64,000 bases of DNA, taken from NCBI GenBank assembly GCA_964525565.1, contig CAZGHI010000008.1:8869-72868 (forward strand), given 5' to 3'. The position numbers and the translations under genes are program-made. A model generated the notes under the pieces. The model saw nothing but the letters and a program-made list of their open reading frames with translations. It was not told where the DNA came from and did not search any database. Positions 18,492 to 26,543 of this stretch are shown one piece after another; position 1 is the stretch's first letter; every line of letters begins with the position of its first letter. The DNA comes from OLB6 sp964525565 (GTDB lineage: Bacteria; Bacteroidota; Ignavibacteria; Kapaibacteriales; Kapaibacteriaceae).

Positions 18492-19042
18492 GAAGAAGCC
18501 TCCTCTGGTTCGATGGTGCATAGGCGGACGCCTTTTTCTACGGCTTGCCCTTCATGAGCACTAACCTCGCGAACAACACCGGCAAGCGGTGCAAGAATTG
18601 AGTTTTCCATTTTCATCGCCTCGAGCATGAACAATGGATCGCCTTTACGAACGGTAGCGCCATCTGCAATGAGAATGGATTTCAGTAAACCGGGCATCGG
18701 CGCCTGCACACGAACGGAACGAGACCGCATACCCGCAGAATTTTTCAGGATGGAAAAGAGTTCTTGATGTTCGGCCAACAGCACTCGTGCCGAATATGTA
18801 TATCCAAGCACAGAGATTGTTGCCGTGTTCATGCCATCCGTGCGGATCTGTACAGGAATGTTGTTTCCATTCACCGTTGCTATGTATTCATGCAATACAG
18901 TCGTTGATTGCAGGTGGACTTCGCAATTGCTGCCCACACACATCTCTGCGTCCACCTCGATATAATCTACGTGGCTGCTATCAGCAAGTTGAACGGCGTA
19001 CAGTTTTCCCATACCGCAAAATAACTCTACCGTGCTGTACAC
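18488..19042 (-). CDS. Biotin carboxyl carrier domain protein
   Basis: 184 residues from a GTG at 19042, or 174 from the ATG at 19012; the longer form overlaps the end of the gene upstream by 16 bases. The C-terminal 75 residues are a biotinyl/lipoyl domain: QAPMPGLLKSILIADG, KGDPLFMLEAMKMEN with the biotinylated Lys at about 144 (long numbering), then a matching beta half ending GVRLCTIEP. The N-terminal 105 residues resemble the BT/linker part of acyl-CoA carboxylase alpha chains. This is a free-standing carrier subunit, likely partner of a carboxyltransferase such as that at 6975-8639; its biotin carboxylase must be elsewhere. Confidence 0.9.
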   Translation of the reverse strand: MYSTVELFCGMGKLYAVQLADSSHVDYIEVDAEMCVGSNCEVHLQSTTVLHEYIATVNGNNIPVQIRTDGMNTATISVLGYTYSARVLLAEHQELFSILKNSAGMRSRSVRVQAPMPGLLKSILIADGATVRKGDPLFMLEAMKMENSILAPLAGVVREVSAHEGQAVEKGVRLCTIEPEEASS

Positions 19043-20259
19043 GTAAGCAGGTAAAGACGGCCGCCCACAACTCCAATGGCTTTAAATGAATTGTCTCTTC
19101 TGTCGAACACTGCTCTGCCCATCTGATCACACATTCTCCCCATCACAACAGTGTTGGCTTCAACGTGAACAACAACCAGAGTGGTTGAACTGCACCATGC
19201 TACTGTTTCGCCGTCTGTGCTCACAGCTAAGCGTTCCGTGAGTGGTACTCCTGCCTTAATTAAATACCGCTTTCCGTTTAGTACGACAAAGTCTCCATTG
19301 TCCCGACTTGTATAAGCCATGAATGCGCCATTATGAGAAAAAACGGGTGGGCCGGCCACAACACCTCGCGGGTACATCGCTGCATTGAAACCAACAACCT
19401 GACTGCCCATATAGGTTGTTCGATATGCAACGAGAGCATCAAATGGGCTTAGCGTTAACTCGGGGTCTGCCTGTGCAATAACGGGGCTTTCCCATGGTGC
19501 GGTGAAATCATCGGAATACACATATGTTCTCATTTGTGAAGTTGCGTCAGTTGCTTGCCACGCCGCAATGGTACCAAATGGATTTAACTGAAGCGATGAA
19601 ACCGACCGTGCGTTGGTGACTAGTTCCCTACTGCCGAGCATTACAGCAACAACACCGCCAGTTCGAAGACTGTACAGGCAATCACCGGTTGCCCATACTC
19701 CGGCTAACACAATGTTTTCACCACGAGCAATCTCCTTACCATTCATCATTAAAAAATCTTGTCCGGCTCTTCGTTCCAGCCATGCTACGGCAAAGCCCTG
19801 TGGGTCAAAGCGCAAACCGTGTGCTTGATACCCTGTTACATACGTACGTTCACCATTTGTTATTCGCCGGTTTGCACCTTCAACTTCTACCCACCACAAT
19901 TCGTAGGACTGCGACGGAAAACCAATCGCTTCGATTGGAAGCGGATTGTGGGTGACACCGTTGGGCCGAATCACTACTGCAACATTTGATCGAACCCCAC
20001 GCGCAGCCCATGTGCTGCCATCATAACTAAAAATAGGTTTTGTTAGGGAATCGAAACTTCCATATTCCTTTCCGTCAACGATGAGCTGACGGAACTGGTC
20101 GTATGGCTGCGTGATTGCCCACCAATGCCCGGTTGTATCGATATCAAAGTCTATTACCTTGGCTACATTGTCCAGGATCAACGCATCGGAGCATTGGGCT
20201 TGCATGACCGTTGTGGCAGAAACAACGAAGACAACAACAATTGCTATAGTACGTACCAT
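19027..20259 (-). CDS. Secreted beta-propeller-like protein of unknown function
   Basis: 410 residues with a signal peptide (IAIVVVFVVSATTVMQAQ). The mature part repeats a unit of the kind IVDGKEYGSFDSLTKPIFSYDG or MMNGKEIARGENIVLAG / VLNGKRYLIKAGVPLTERLAVSTDG: a short 'noun-Gly-Lys' phrase followed by a strand and an S-x-DG turn, like TolB/WD40-type blades. I see about six such units. No catalytic motif is evident and I do not recognise the family. It overlaps the ends of both neighbours (cyclo-ligase gene by 16 bases), so it is probably translated from the same message as the DMT, cyclo-ligase and biotin-carrier genes. Confidence 0.7.
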   Translation of the reverse strand: MVRTIAIVVVFVVSATTVMQAQCSDALILDNVAKVIDFDIDTTGHWWAITQPYDQFRQLIVDGKEYGSFDSLTKPIFSYDGSTWAARGVRSNVAVVIRPNGVTHNPLPIEAIGFPSQSYELWWVEVEGANRRITNGERTYVTGYQAHGLRFDPQGFAVAWLERRAGQDFLMMNGKEIARGENIVLAGVWATGDCLYSLRTGGVVAVMLGSRELVTNARSVSSLQLNPFGTIAAWQATDATSQMRTYVYSDDFTAPWESPVIAQADPELTLSPFDALVAYRTTYMGSQVVGFNAAMYPRGVVAGPPVFSHNGAFMAYTSRDNGDFVVLNGKRYLIKAGVPLTERLAVSTDGETVAWCSSTTLVVVHVEANTVVMGRMCDQMGRAVFDRRDNSFKAIGVVGGRLYLLTCTAR

Positions 20260-20807
20260 CGTTCTTCCGTTGCAATTGCGGAAAGTGGAACATCTGTTTC
20301 GTCAACAGGGATTACCGGGCATTTCTGACATTCGAAGGCAATTCCGAGCCGGAATGCTGTTGTTTGCGATAAAAATCGGTCGTAGTACCCCCGACCGTAT
20401 CCTAGACGGTTACACATGGAGTCGAAAGCAACTACGGGCACAATCACGACATCTGATTCCATAAAGGATGATGCCGGTACAGCCTTTGTTCGATCTACCG
20501 GAACGGCAATCCCGAATTCTCCACTTTCCCATTGTGTATCTCGTGTAACATGCACATGAAACAGGCGGTGTTCGGAGCCAGTTACAGGAACGAAGACATC
20601 CTTTCCGGTACTCCATGCATACTCCATGAGCATGGAGGTAGGTACCTCATCCTCTGTTGCATGATATACATGAACCCTTTTCGCAAGCTGAAATGCCGGA
20701 TGCTTATGGGCGCGTTCAAAGATGACCATGCTTGCATGTGCTCTCTGTTCAACCGTAATGCTCTTTCGGGTTTGTAGAGCAGTTTTTCGAAGTTCAGCTT
20801 TCGTCAC
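20244..20807 (-). CDS. 5-formyltetrahydrofolate cyclo-ligase
   Basis: 187 residues from the GTG at 20807, selected because GGAG lies eight bases before it and the protein then begins TKAELRKTALQTRKSI as in the family; an in-frame start 36 bases upstream would extend into the previous gene. The ATP/folate motif NRLGYGRGYYDRFL is intact near the C-terminus, and RVHVYHATEDEVPTSML and VIVPVVAFD are recognisable. The enzyme converts 5-formyl-THF to 5,10-methenyl-THF with ATP. It overlaps the DMT transporter gene upstream and the propeller gene downstream. Confidence 0.92.
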   Translation of the reverse strand: MTKAELRKTALQTRKSITVEQRAHASMVIFERAHKHPAFQLAKRVHVYHATEDEVPTSMLMEYAWSTGKDVFVPVTGSEHRLFHVHVTRDTQWESGEFGIAVPVDRTKAVPASSFMESDVVIVPVVAFDSMCNRLGYGRGYYDRFLSQTTAFRLGIAFECQKCPVIPVDETDVPLSAIATEERWYVL

Positions 20808-21687
20808 GGTTTCGTCTCCAGAGCGTAAGAATATCCGGTACAATCACGGCTGTAAGCAGAATACATGCTCCGGCCCCCTGTCTCCACGTCCATACCTCGT
20901 ATCCCGTTCCCAGTGCGACGACACTTGCAAACAGAGGTTCCATGGAGAAAATAACTCCTGCGCGTACGGGGTGCGTATGTCGCTGAACACGTGTTTGCAA
21001 CCAGGTGGTAATCACTGTAGCAAACAAGCCGCAATACAGCAGAGCAGCAATTAATGGTGTGGTGACGTTCACAGTAATCTGATCCCGTTCCAGTAGGAGT
21101 ACAAACATTCCGGCAACCGCCGTAGTAACGAGGAATTGAAGCAATACAAGAAGGTTGCGATGCTCATCTGTGACTCCCGGTTTGCTTGTGACTTCGTCGA
21201 GTGCAACGATGTATCCGGCCCAACCAATAGCGCTAAGAAGCGTAAGTCCATCGCCAAGAAGGAAACCAAATCGTTCTGGTTCAATAAAAACATAGAGTCC
21301 AAGAAGAACAGCAACGGTACTGATAAGATTAAGCAGGGTCACCGATTGTTTACGAACAATGAGGTACACAAACGGAACAAATACAACGGTAGTGCCGGTA
21401 ATGAAAGCAGAGGATGTGGCCGTTGTCTCAGATAACCCAATACTCTGCAGCACGAATCCGATGCCAAACAGAAAGCCAAGGACAAGCCCATCTTTCGCTA
21501 GCTGCCTGTTAAGCAGCCGAAGCGATCTCCCCCACAACAAAAGACCGAAGAGACTGGCAAGTGCAAATCGGGCAACAACGAAACCAGATGGAGAAATCCA
21601 TTCTAGTGCAGATTTCACAAGCACAAACGTGCCAGACCACAAGGCAGTCACGAGCACTAACAACAATTCCGCCCGTAATGTGGTCAC
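20794..21687 (-). CDS. EamA/DMT-superfamily transporter
   Basis: 297 residues forming ten membrane helices in two EamA repeats. The first repeat has ALWSGTFVLVKSAL and SPSGFVVARFALASL; the second starts near residue 150 with LLSAIGWAGYIVALDEV and ends with SMEPLFASVVALGTGYEVWTW, the conserved EP-containing segment before the last helices. Drug/metabolite transporters of this family mostly export small metabolites or amino acids; no substrate can be inferred. The start is GTG overlapping the dipeptidase stop (GTGA), which suggests translational coupling. Confidence 0.9.
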   Translation of the reverse strand: MTTLRAELLLVLVTALWSGTFVLVKSALEWISPSGFVVARFALASLFGLLLWGRSLRLLNRQLAKDGLVLGFLFGIGFVLQSIGLSETTATSSAFITGTTVVFVPFVYLIVRKQSVTLLNLISTVAVLLGLYVFIEPERFGFLLGDGLTLLSAIGWAGYIVALDEVTSKPGVTDEHRNLLVLLQFLVTTAVAGMFVLLLERDQITVNVTTPLIAALLYCGLFATVITTWLQTRVQRHTHPVRAGVIFSMEPLFASVVALGTGYEVWTWRQGAGACILLTAVIVPDILTLWRRNRDES

Positions 21688-23060
21688 ATGTATTCTGGCA
21701 ATAAACTGTAGAAACGAATTGCAGCTTCGATGCCCTTGTGGAAATTATCCAAATGGAAGTGTTCGTTTGGAGAATGGAGATTTTCCGTACTAAGCCCAAA
21801 ACCCATCAATACCACGGGAATGTTGAGCATCGAGGTAAATAGTTCGACAACCGGAATCGAACCGCCTTCACGCTGAAAAACACACTGCTTTCCAAAGGTT
21901 TGTTCCAATGCCGTAGCGGCAGCCCGTGTGGCCGGATTATCTCGGTCAACAACAACCGGGTTTGCACCGTGAAGATCTGTTACCTGCACCTTCACTCCCG
22001 GTGGTGTTACAGACTGAACATGCTTCCGCAATAATTCCACAATCTGTTCGGCGCTCTGGTCAGGTACCAGTCGCATGCTCACCTTGGCCATTGCTCTCGA
22101 GGGTAGAACTGTTTTTGCACCATCGGATTGATAACCACCGCCAATTCCGTTTACATCAAGCGTTGGACGAATCCATAGCTTCTCCAATGCCGTATATCCT
22201 TCCTCGCCTCCAAGGGACGGAACATCTACGTCTCTCATAATTCGATCTTCCTGCGAACCAAGTGCTGCCATTTCTTGCCGCTCTTGATCTGACACTGAAC
22301 GAACTGCATCGTAGAAGCCGGGAATAGCGATACGACCATCACTGTGATGCATCGAAGCGATGATCGTACATAATGCATTAAGCGGATTAACTACTGGACC
22401 GCCATATGCACCACTATGCAAATCGCGGTTTGGTCCCTGAACGTCAATTTGTACATAGGCTAAGCCACGGAGTCCGAGCACTAAACTTGGCTGGCCAGGT
22501 GCAAACATTGCCGTATCACTAACTACAACGGCATCACAGCGAAGTTTATCGGCGTTTTGTTTTACGAAGGGGGCGAGATGAGTACTTCCAACCTCTTCTT
22601 CTCCTTCTATCAGCAGCTTGATGTTCACCGGTAATGGACCCGATGCCAGCAAGGTCTGAATGGCTTTCAGGTGAACAAACACCTGTCCCTTGTCGTCTGT
22701 AGCTCCACGGGCAAATACCTTTCCATCTTTTACGACTGGATCGAATGGATCGTTCGTCCACAATTCCAGCGGATCTACGGGCTGAACATCGTAGTGTCCG
22801 TAGAACAAGATGGTTGGGGCATTCTCTCTATCGGCACGGTGTTCAGCATACACGATAGGATGCCCTGCAGTTTCGATGATTTCGGCAGTGGCAACACCAA
22901 TTTGTAGGATGTGATCTCGTAGCCATTGTGCACATTGCCGTACATGAGAACGGTGTTTATCCGATGTGCTGATTGATGGAATGGAAAGAAAGCTCAACAA
23001 CTCTCTTTCGTGTTGTTCGGCATTCTGCATTGCCGTTTGTAAAGCCTGCGTTGAATCCAT
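21684..23060 (-). CDS. M20-family dipeptidase / carboxypeptidase
   Basis: 458 residues of an M20 metallopeptidase. Metal-site motifs are all present: GHYDVQPVDP (His and Asp about residue 87), GATDDKGQ (bridging Asp about 120), EGEEEVGS (catalytic Glu and metal Glu about 152-153), VSDTAMF (Asp about 181) and HSPNEHF (His about 430). The dimerisation lid lies between about 200 and 330. Enzymes of this type hydrolyse dipeptides in the cytosol, which fits a genome with a peptide importer 6 kb away (inference). A 60-base divergent region separates it from the Popeye-like gene. Confidence 0.93.
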   Translation of the reverse strand: MDSTQALQTAMQNAEQHERELLSFLSIPSISTSDKHRSHVRQCAQWLRDHILQIGVATAEIIETAGHPIVYAEHRADRENAPTILFYGHYDVQPVDPLELWTNDPFDPVVKDGKVFARGATDDKGQVFVHLKAIQTLLASGPLPVNIKLLIEGEEEVGSTHLAPFVKQNADKLRCDAVVVSDTAMFAPGQPSLVLGLRGLAYVQIDVQGPNRDLHSGAYGGPVVNPLNALCTIIASMHHSDGRIAIPGFYDAVRSVSDQERQEMAALGSQEDRIMRDVDVPSLGGEEGYTALEKLWIRPTLDVNGIGGGYQSDGAKTVLPSRAMAKVSMRLVPDQSAEQIVELLRKHVQSVTPPGVKVQVTDLHGANPVVVDRDNPATRAAATALEQTFGKQCVFQREGGSIPVVELFTSMLNIPVVLMGFGLSTENLHSPNEHFHLDNFHKGIEAAIRFYSLLPEYM

Positions 23061-23120
23061 TGATATAGTGCTGGTTAGTAAGAAAGCGGTGTAAGATACG
23101 CGTTGTACTTGCTATCGTAC

Positions 23121-23852
23121 ATGGAAAGGGCGATGTTTGTGGAATATCGTTGTATCGAAAACGACCGGAGGAATACCGAGGGCGTGGATTCAGAGCTCAT
23201 ACTACATCTGTCTTATCTGCTGTTGGTAGCAGCATCTCTGGTTCGTTCAATCCTCCCGCTCAGAGTGTTTGCAGCAGGTTCGGGAGTAGCTGCAGTTGCA
23301 TACGACTGGCATATTGATCAAATGTCCATGGCATTATGGGAGGGGGCTTTTGCCGTAATCAACATGGTTCAAATAGGAATCTTGATTTACGAACGTCGAA
23401 GGGCGAGACTTACCAACGAAGAAGAGGCACTCCGGCAACGCATGTTCGGACACCTTAGCGTGGTGGATTTCCACCGGCTCATCAGAACAGGAACCTGGGT
23501 TTCTACAAACGAAGGTGAGACGCTCACCACACAGGGACAACCAGTTTCGCGTATTGTACTGCTAACAGATGGTGCCACATCGGTTGACGTTGACGGACGA
23601 ATAGTAGCCTACTGCAGACAGGGTGATTTCATTGGAGAAATGGCTTTTGTTTCCGGAAATGCCGCTTCTGCCACTGTCCGAACCATCGCAGCCACCAGAT
23701 ATCTTATGTGGAGATTTGCAGACTTAAAGCATTTGCTACAAAAACATCCTGAAATCAGCACGGCTCTTCAGTCAGTTTTTAACCGGAATTTAATTGATAA
23801 ATTGTCACGTGACGGAACGCAGGAATCCGAGAATCAACAGTTAGCCACATAA
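23121..23852 (+). CDS. Popeye-like membrane protein with cyclic-nucleotide-binding domain
   Basis: 243 residues from the ATG at 23121. Three membrane helices lie in the first 100 residues (around ELILHLSYLLLVAASLV, VFAAGSGVAAVAYDW and WEGAFAVINMVQIGILIY), followed by a basic ERRRARL turn and a cNMP-binding beta-roll (about 130-225) with the phosphate-binding-cassette-like FIGEMAFVSGNAASATV. This arrangement (three helices plus cNBD, KEEALR-like linker) is that of the Popeye-domain family, known as cAMP-binding membrane proteins in animals and with bacterial relatives. The usual Arg of CAP-type cassettes is absent, as in Popeye proteins. It precedes a metallo-beta-lactamase-fold hydrolase by 30 bases on the same strand. 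Confidence 0.78.
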   Translation: MERAMFVEYRCIENDRRNTEGVDSELILHLSYLLLVAASLVRSILPLRVFAAGSGVAAVAYDWHIDQMSMALWEGAFAVINMVQIGILIYERRRARLTNEEEALRQRMFGHLSVVDFHRLIRTGTWVSTNEGETLTTQGQPVSRIVLLTDGATSVDVDGRIVAYCRQGDFIGEMAFVSGNAASATVRTIAATRYLMWRFADLKHLLQKHPEISTALQSVFNRNLIDKLSRDGTQESENQQLAT

Positions 23853-23881
23853 CGACAGTTACCACCGATAGTAGCCAACAA

Positions 23882-24727
23882 ATGAAGATCGTAGAACTTG
23901 ACGGACCCCTACAACTCACAAACGACGGCCAACTTGAGATCGTTTTCCTCGGTACCGGAACAGCATTTTCGCGCTCGCTGTACCAGACCAACTTTGTGCT
24001 GATCAAGGGCGATACACACATCCTTGTAGATTTTGGGATGACGGGACCTCAGGCCCTGGCTGAGGTTGGCCGAACTGCCGAAGACATTTCGGTAATCTTA
24101 CCCACGCATTCACATGCAGATCACATTGGAGGTATCGAATACCTAACTCTGCGCAACAGGTATATCGGCATTCCATCGGGCAGAGAAAAGCTCACGATGA
24201 TTACATCACCTGAGTACAGTAAGGTATTGTGGGAACAAAGCCTTAGAGGAGGTCTAGAATACAACGAACTCAACCCGGAAGGGCGTAGGTTGGGGTTCGA
24301 CGACTTTTTTAACGTGCATTTCGTTGACAAGGTGCCAAACAGTTCAGGGCGAACATTATATCAAACTGAATTTCGCGGCATACACCTAGAGCTTTTTCAA
24401 ACGAACCACATACCCGGCGAGGCAGAGTCAGCAGCCGATGCCTTTATTACGTATGGATTGTTGGTTGATCAGCGGTTGTTTATTTCAGGCGACACTAAAT
24501 TCGACCCTGGGTTAATCGAAGCCTACGCTAATACCTCCGAAGTTTTCTTTCATGATGCCAGTCTTACTAAAAACGCTGTGCACGCATCGTTCACGGAACT
24601 ACGAGCATTGCCGGAGGATATTCGACGCCGAATGTACCTTATGCATTATCAAGATGATGCAACACACGATGATGCAATTGATTTTGCCGGCCTTGCCATG
24701 CGCAGAATGCGGTACATTTTTGAATGA
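23882..24727 (+). CDS. Metallo-beta-lactamase-fold hydrolase (RNase Z-like / possible phosphodiesterase)
   Basis: 281 residues of the metallo-beta-lactamase fold. VFLGTGTAFSRS opens the fold as in RNase Z and related phosphodiesterases; PTHSHADHIGG (about 75-85) is the HxHxDH metal motif; NHIPGE carries the next His, ISGDTKFDPG the bridging Asp, HDASL and the final YLMHYQDD the remaining ligands. The protein lacks the RNase Z exosite, so tRNA processing is not assured. Known: class II/III cyclic-nucleotide phosphodiesterases and RNase Z share this fold. Inferred: as neighbour of a cNMP-binding membrane protein, it may hydrolyse a cyclic nucleotide. Confidence 0.85.
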   Translation: MKIVELDGPLQLTNDGQLEIVFLGTGTAFSRSLYQTNFVLIKGDTHILVDFGMTGPQALAEVGRTAEDISVILPTHSHADHIGGIEYLTLRNRYIGIPSGREKLTMITSPEYSKVLWEQSLRGGLEYNELNPEGRRLGFDDFFNVHFVDKVPNSSGRTLYQTEFRGIHLELFQTNHIPGEAESAADAFITYGLLVDQRLFISGDTKFDPGLIEAYANTSEVFFHDASLTKNAVHASFTELRALPEDIRRRMYLMHYQDDATHDDAIDFAGLAMRRMRYIFE

Positions 24728-24736
24728 TATAGGGAA

Positions 24737-25861
24737 CTACAATTGCATGGATTCGGTGTAGATGTCTTCGTACATTGGCACTACCAGGTTAATATCAAAC
24801 TTCTCCGTTGCTCGAGTACGCGCCGCAACCCGAAATGCATCCAGTTTCTTTTTGTTCTTGAACAATTCAACACAGTACCGAGCCATCCGATCAACATCGC
24901 CTAATTCTGCCAGGTATCCACACTCGCCGTGTTGAACCACCTCGCCAATACCTCCGATATTCGTAGCAATAACGGGAACCCCACATGCCATTGCTTCCAG
25001 AGCAGACAACCCGAAACTTTCCTGTTGCGATGGAAGAAGAAAAATGTCAGCCGTACTCAATATTTCCGGAAGAGCATGCTGCTTACCAAGAAAAAGCACA
25101 TGCTCCCAAACGCCTAGCTCTCTGCACAGACGTTCTGCATCGCTTCGCTCCGGTCCATCACCCACAAAGACTAATCGTGCATTCACCGACTTCCGAACCT
25201 CTGCCAAAACACGAACACAGTCTTGCACGCGCTTAACAGGACGGAAATTGGAGACATGAATCATTACAAATTCGCCATCGCGCTTAATCTGGCGTTCCAA
25301 TTCTCCACACGGTGTGTACTTGTAGGCTTCCGTATCTACAAAGTTTGGGATCACTCGTATGGCTAGCCCGGAGCCAAAACTTTGTAGGGTGCGCTCTGCA
25401 AGGTATCCGGAAACGGCTGTTACCAGGTGACTTTTTTCCAGGGAGAACCGCACCAACGGATGAAAGGTAGGTTCCAGGCCAACCAAGGTTATGTCTGTGC
25501 CATGTAGCGTGGTAATTAGCTTGAAAGGTCGGCTTTCTCGGAGAATCTCTGCTGCTAGGTAGCCGCTGATTGCATGAGGGATGGCATAGTGAACGTGTAC
25601 AACATCGAGAGCTTCATATTTTGCAACATCCACAATTTTCCCTGCTAACGCCAACGTGTACAGATTAAACTCAAGCAATGGATAGGTTGGTGACTCTACT
25701 TCATGATAGAAGATATTTTCGTGAAACCGATCCAGGCGCATTGGCTGCGCATAGGTAATAAAATGGACCTGGTGGCCGCGGCCAGCTAGGCTTAGCCCAA
25801 GTTCTGTTGCGAGTACACCACTGCCGCCGTAGGTTGGGTAGCAAACCATTCCAATTTTCAC
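24737..25861 (-). CDS. bshA: BshA-type glycosyltransferase (N-acetyl-alpha-D-glucosaminyl L-malate synthase)
   Basis: 374 residues of a GT4 (GT-B fold) glycosyltransferase. The N-terminus MVCYPTYGGSGVLATELG is a near-signature of BshA, and VHVHYAIPHAISGYLAA, TTLHGTDITLVG and the donor-site PSQQESFGLSALEAMACG are all as in that family. BshA joins N-acetylglucosamine from UDP-GlcNAc to L-malate, the first step of bacillithiol synthesis in the cytosol. Bacillithiol genes occur in Bacillota, Deinococcota and Bacteroidota/Chlorobiota, which fits the lineage suggested here; bshB and bshC are not in the window. The start is GTG with AGGGGG seven bases before it. Confidence 0.9.
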   Translation of the reverse strand: MKIGMVCYPTYGGSGVLATELGLSLAGRGHQVHFITYAQPMRLDRFHENIFYHEVESPTYPLLEFNLYTLALAGKIVDVAKYEALDVVHVHYAIPHAISGYLAAEILRESRPFKLITTLHGTDITLVGLEPTFHPLVRFSLEKSHLVTAVSGYLAERTLQSFGSGLAIRVIPNFVDTEAYKYTPCGELERQIKRDGEFVMIHVSNFRPVKRVQDCVRVLAEVRKSVNARLVFVGDGPERSDAERLCRELGVWEHVLFLGKQHALPEILSTADIFLLPSQQESFGLSALEAMACGVPVIATNIGGIGEVVQHGECGYLAELGDVDRMARYCVELFKNKKKLDAFRVAARTRATEKFDINLVVPMYEDIYTESMQL

Positions 25862-25886
25862 TAACAGCCCCCTTTCATTTTGAGTA

Positions 25887-26543
25887 ATGACCTCTTCCCC
25901 GCAATCGTATGAACAGGTACAGACGATTCACAGCGATTCTTCATTCACCCATGAAGTAAAACGTTCGTTGTTTGTTGCATTACTTAGCCCTGTGCAAAAC
26001 AAAAACGAGGCCCTGGGAGTTCTTGAACGCTGTCGCAAAGAACACCGGGAAGCAGCGCACCACTGTTATGCTTGGCGTTTGGGACTGCATGGACTGGACT
26101 ACAGGATGAGTGACGACGGAGAGCCGTCAGGAACTGCAGGAAAGCCGATGTTGTTCACTTTGCAACGATCGCGACTGGTAAATGTTGTGGTTGTAGTAGC
26201 GCGGTATTTCGGAGGTGTGAAACTTGGTACCGGACCACTGGCTCGGGCATACGCCGAAGCCGTTTCCGGAGCAATCGCACAAGCTTCAGTAATGCCGGTT
26301 GTTCCGCGTGAAGAGCTCGCAGTACATTGCATCTATGATGATGTCTCACGTATCATCCAACTCTTAGACGAGGTTGATGCGAGCTACCAGCCAATTTATG
26401 GCGATGCTGTACTCTTTGAAGTATCGGTACCGCTAAGTAAAAAAGATTACCTTCTTGAGCAACTCACCGTCAGAACAAATGCCCGAGCTGGTTTCTCAAA
26501 AATCGCCACCCAGGGAGAAGAGATAAATCGGCGCCGACATTGA
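25887..26543 (+). CDS. yigZ: YigZ/IMPACT-family protein
   Basis: 218 residues. The UPF0029 N-terminal domain is plain: EVKRSLFVALLSPV, HHCYAWRLG, MSDDGEPSGTAGKPML and VVVVARYFGGVKLGTGPLARAY are the family hallmarks. A C-terminal ferredoxin-like domain follows (about 140-205). The eukaryotic IMPACT relatives bind Gcn1; the bacterial role is unknown, perhaps nucleic acid or translation related. The last 48 bases overlap the end of the convergent giant protease/propeller gene, an unusually large overlap here. Confidence 0.92.
   Translation: MTSSPQSYEQVQTIHSDSSFTHEVKRSLFVALLSPVQNKNEALGVLERCRKEHREAAHHCYAWRLGLHGLDYRMSDDGEPSGTAGKPMLFTLQRSRLVNVVVVVARYFGGVKLGTGPLARAYAEAVSGAIAQASVMPVVPREELAVHCIYDDVSRIIQLLDEVDASYQPIYGDAVLFEVSVPLSKKDYLLEQLTVRTNARAGFSKIATQGEEINRRRH

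Noticed and set aside
26496..26543. The 48-base convergent overlap of yigZ and the protease/propeller gene as a sign of a wrong frame
   Set aside because: Both C-termini keep family-like sequence to the end (yigZ to its last helix, barrel to its terminal aromatic), so the overlap is likely real.
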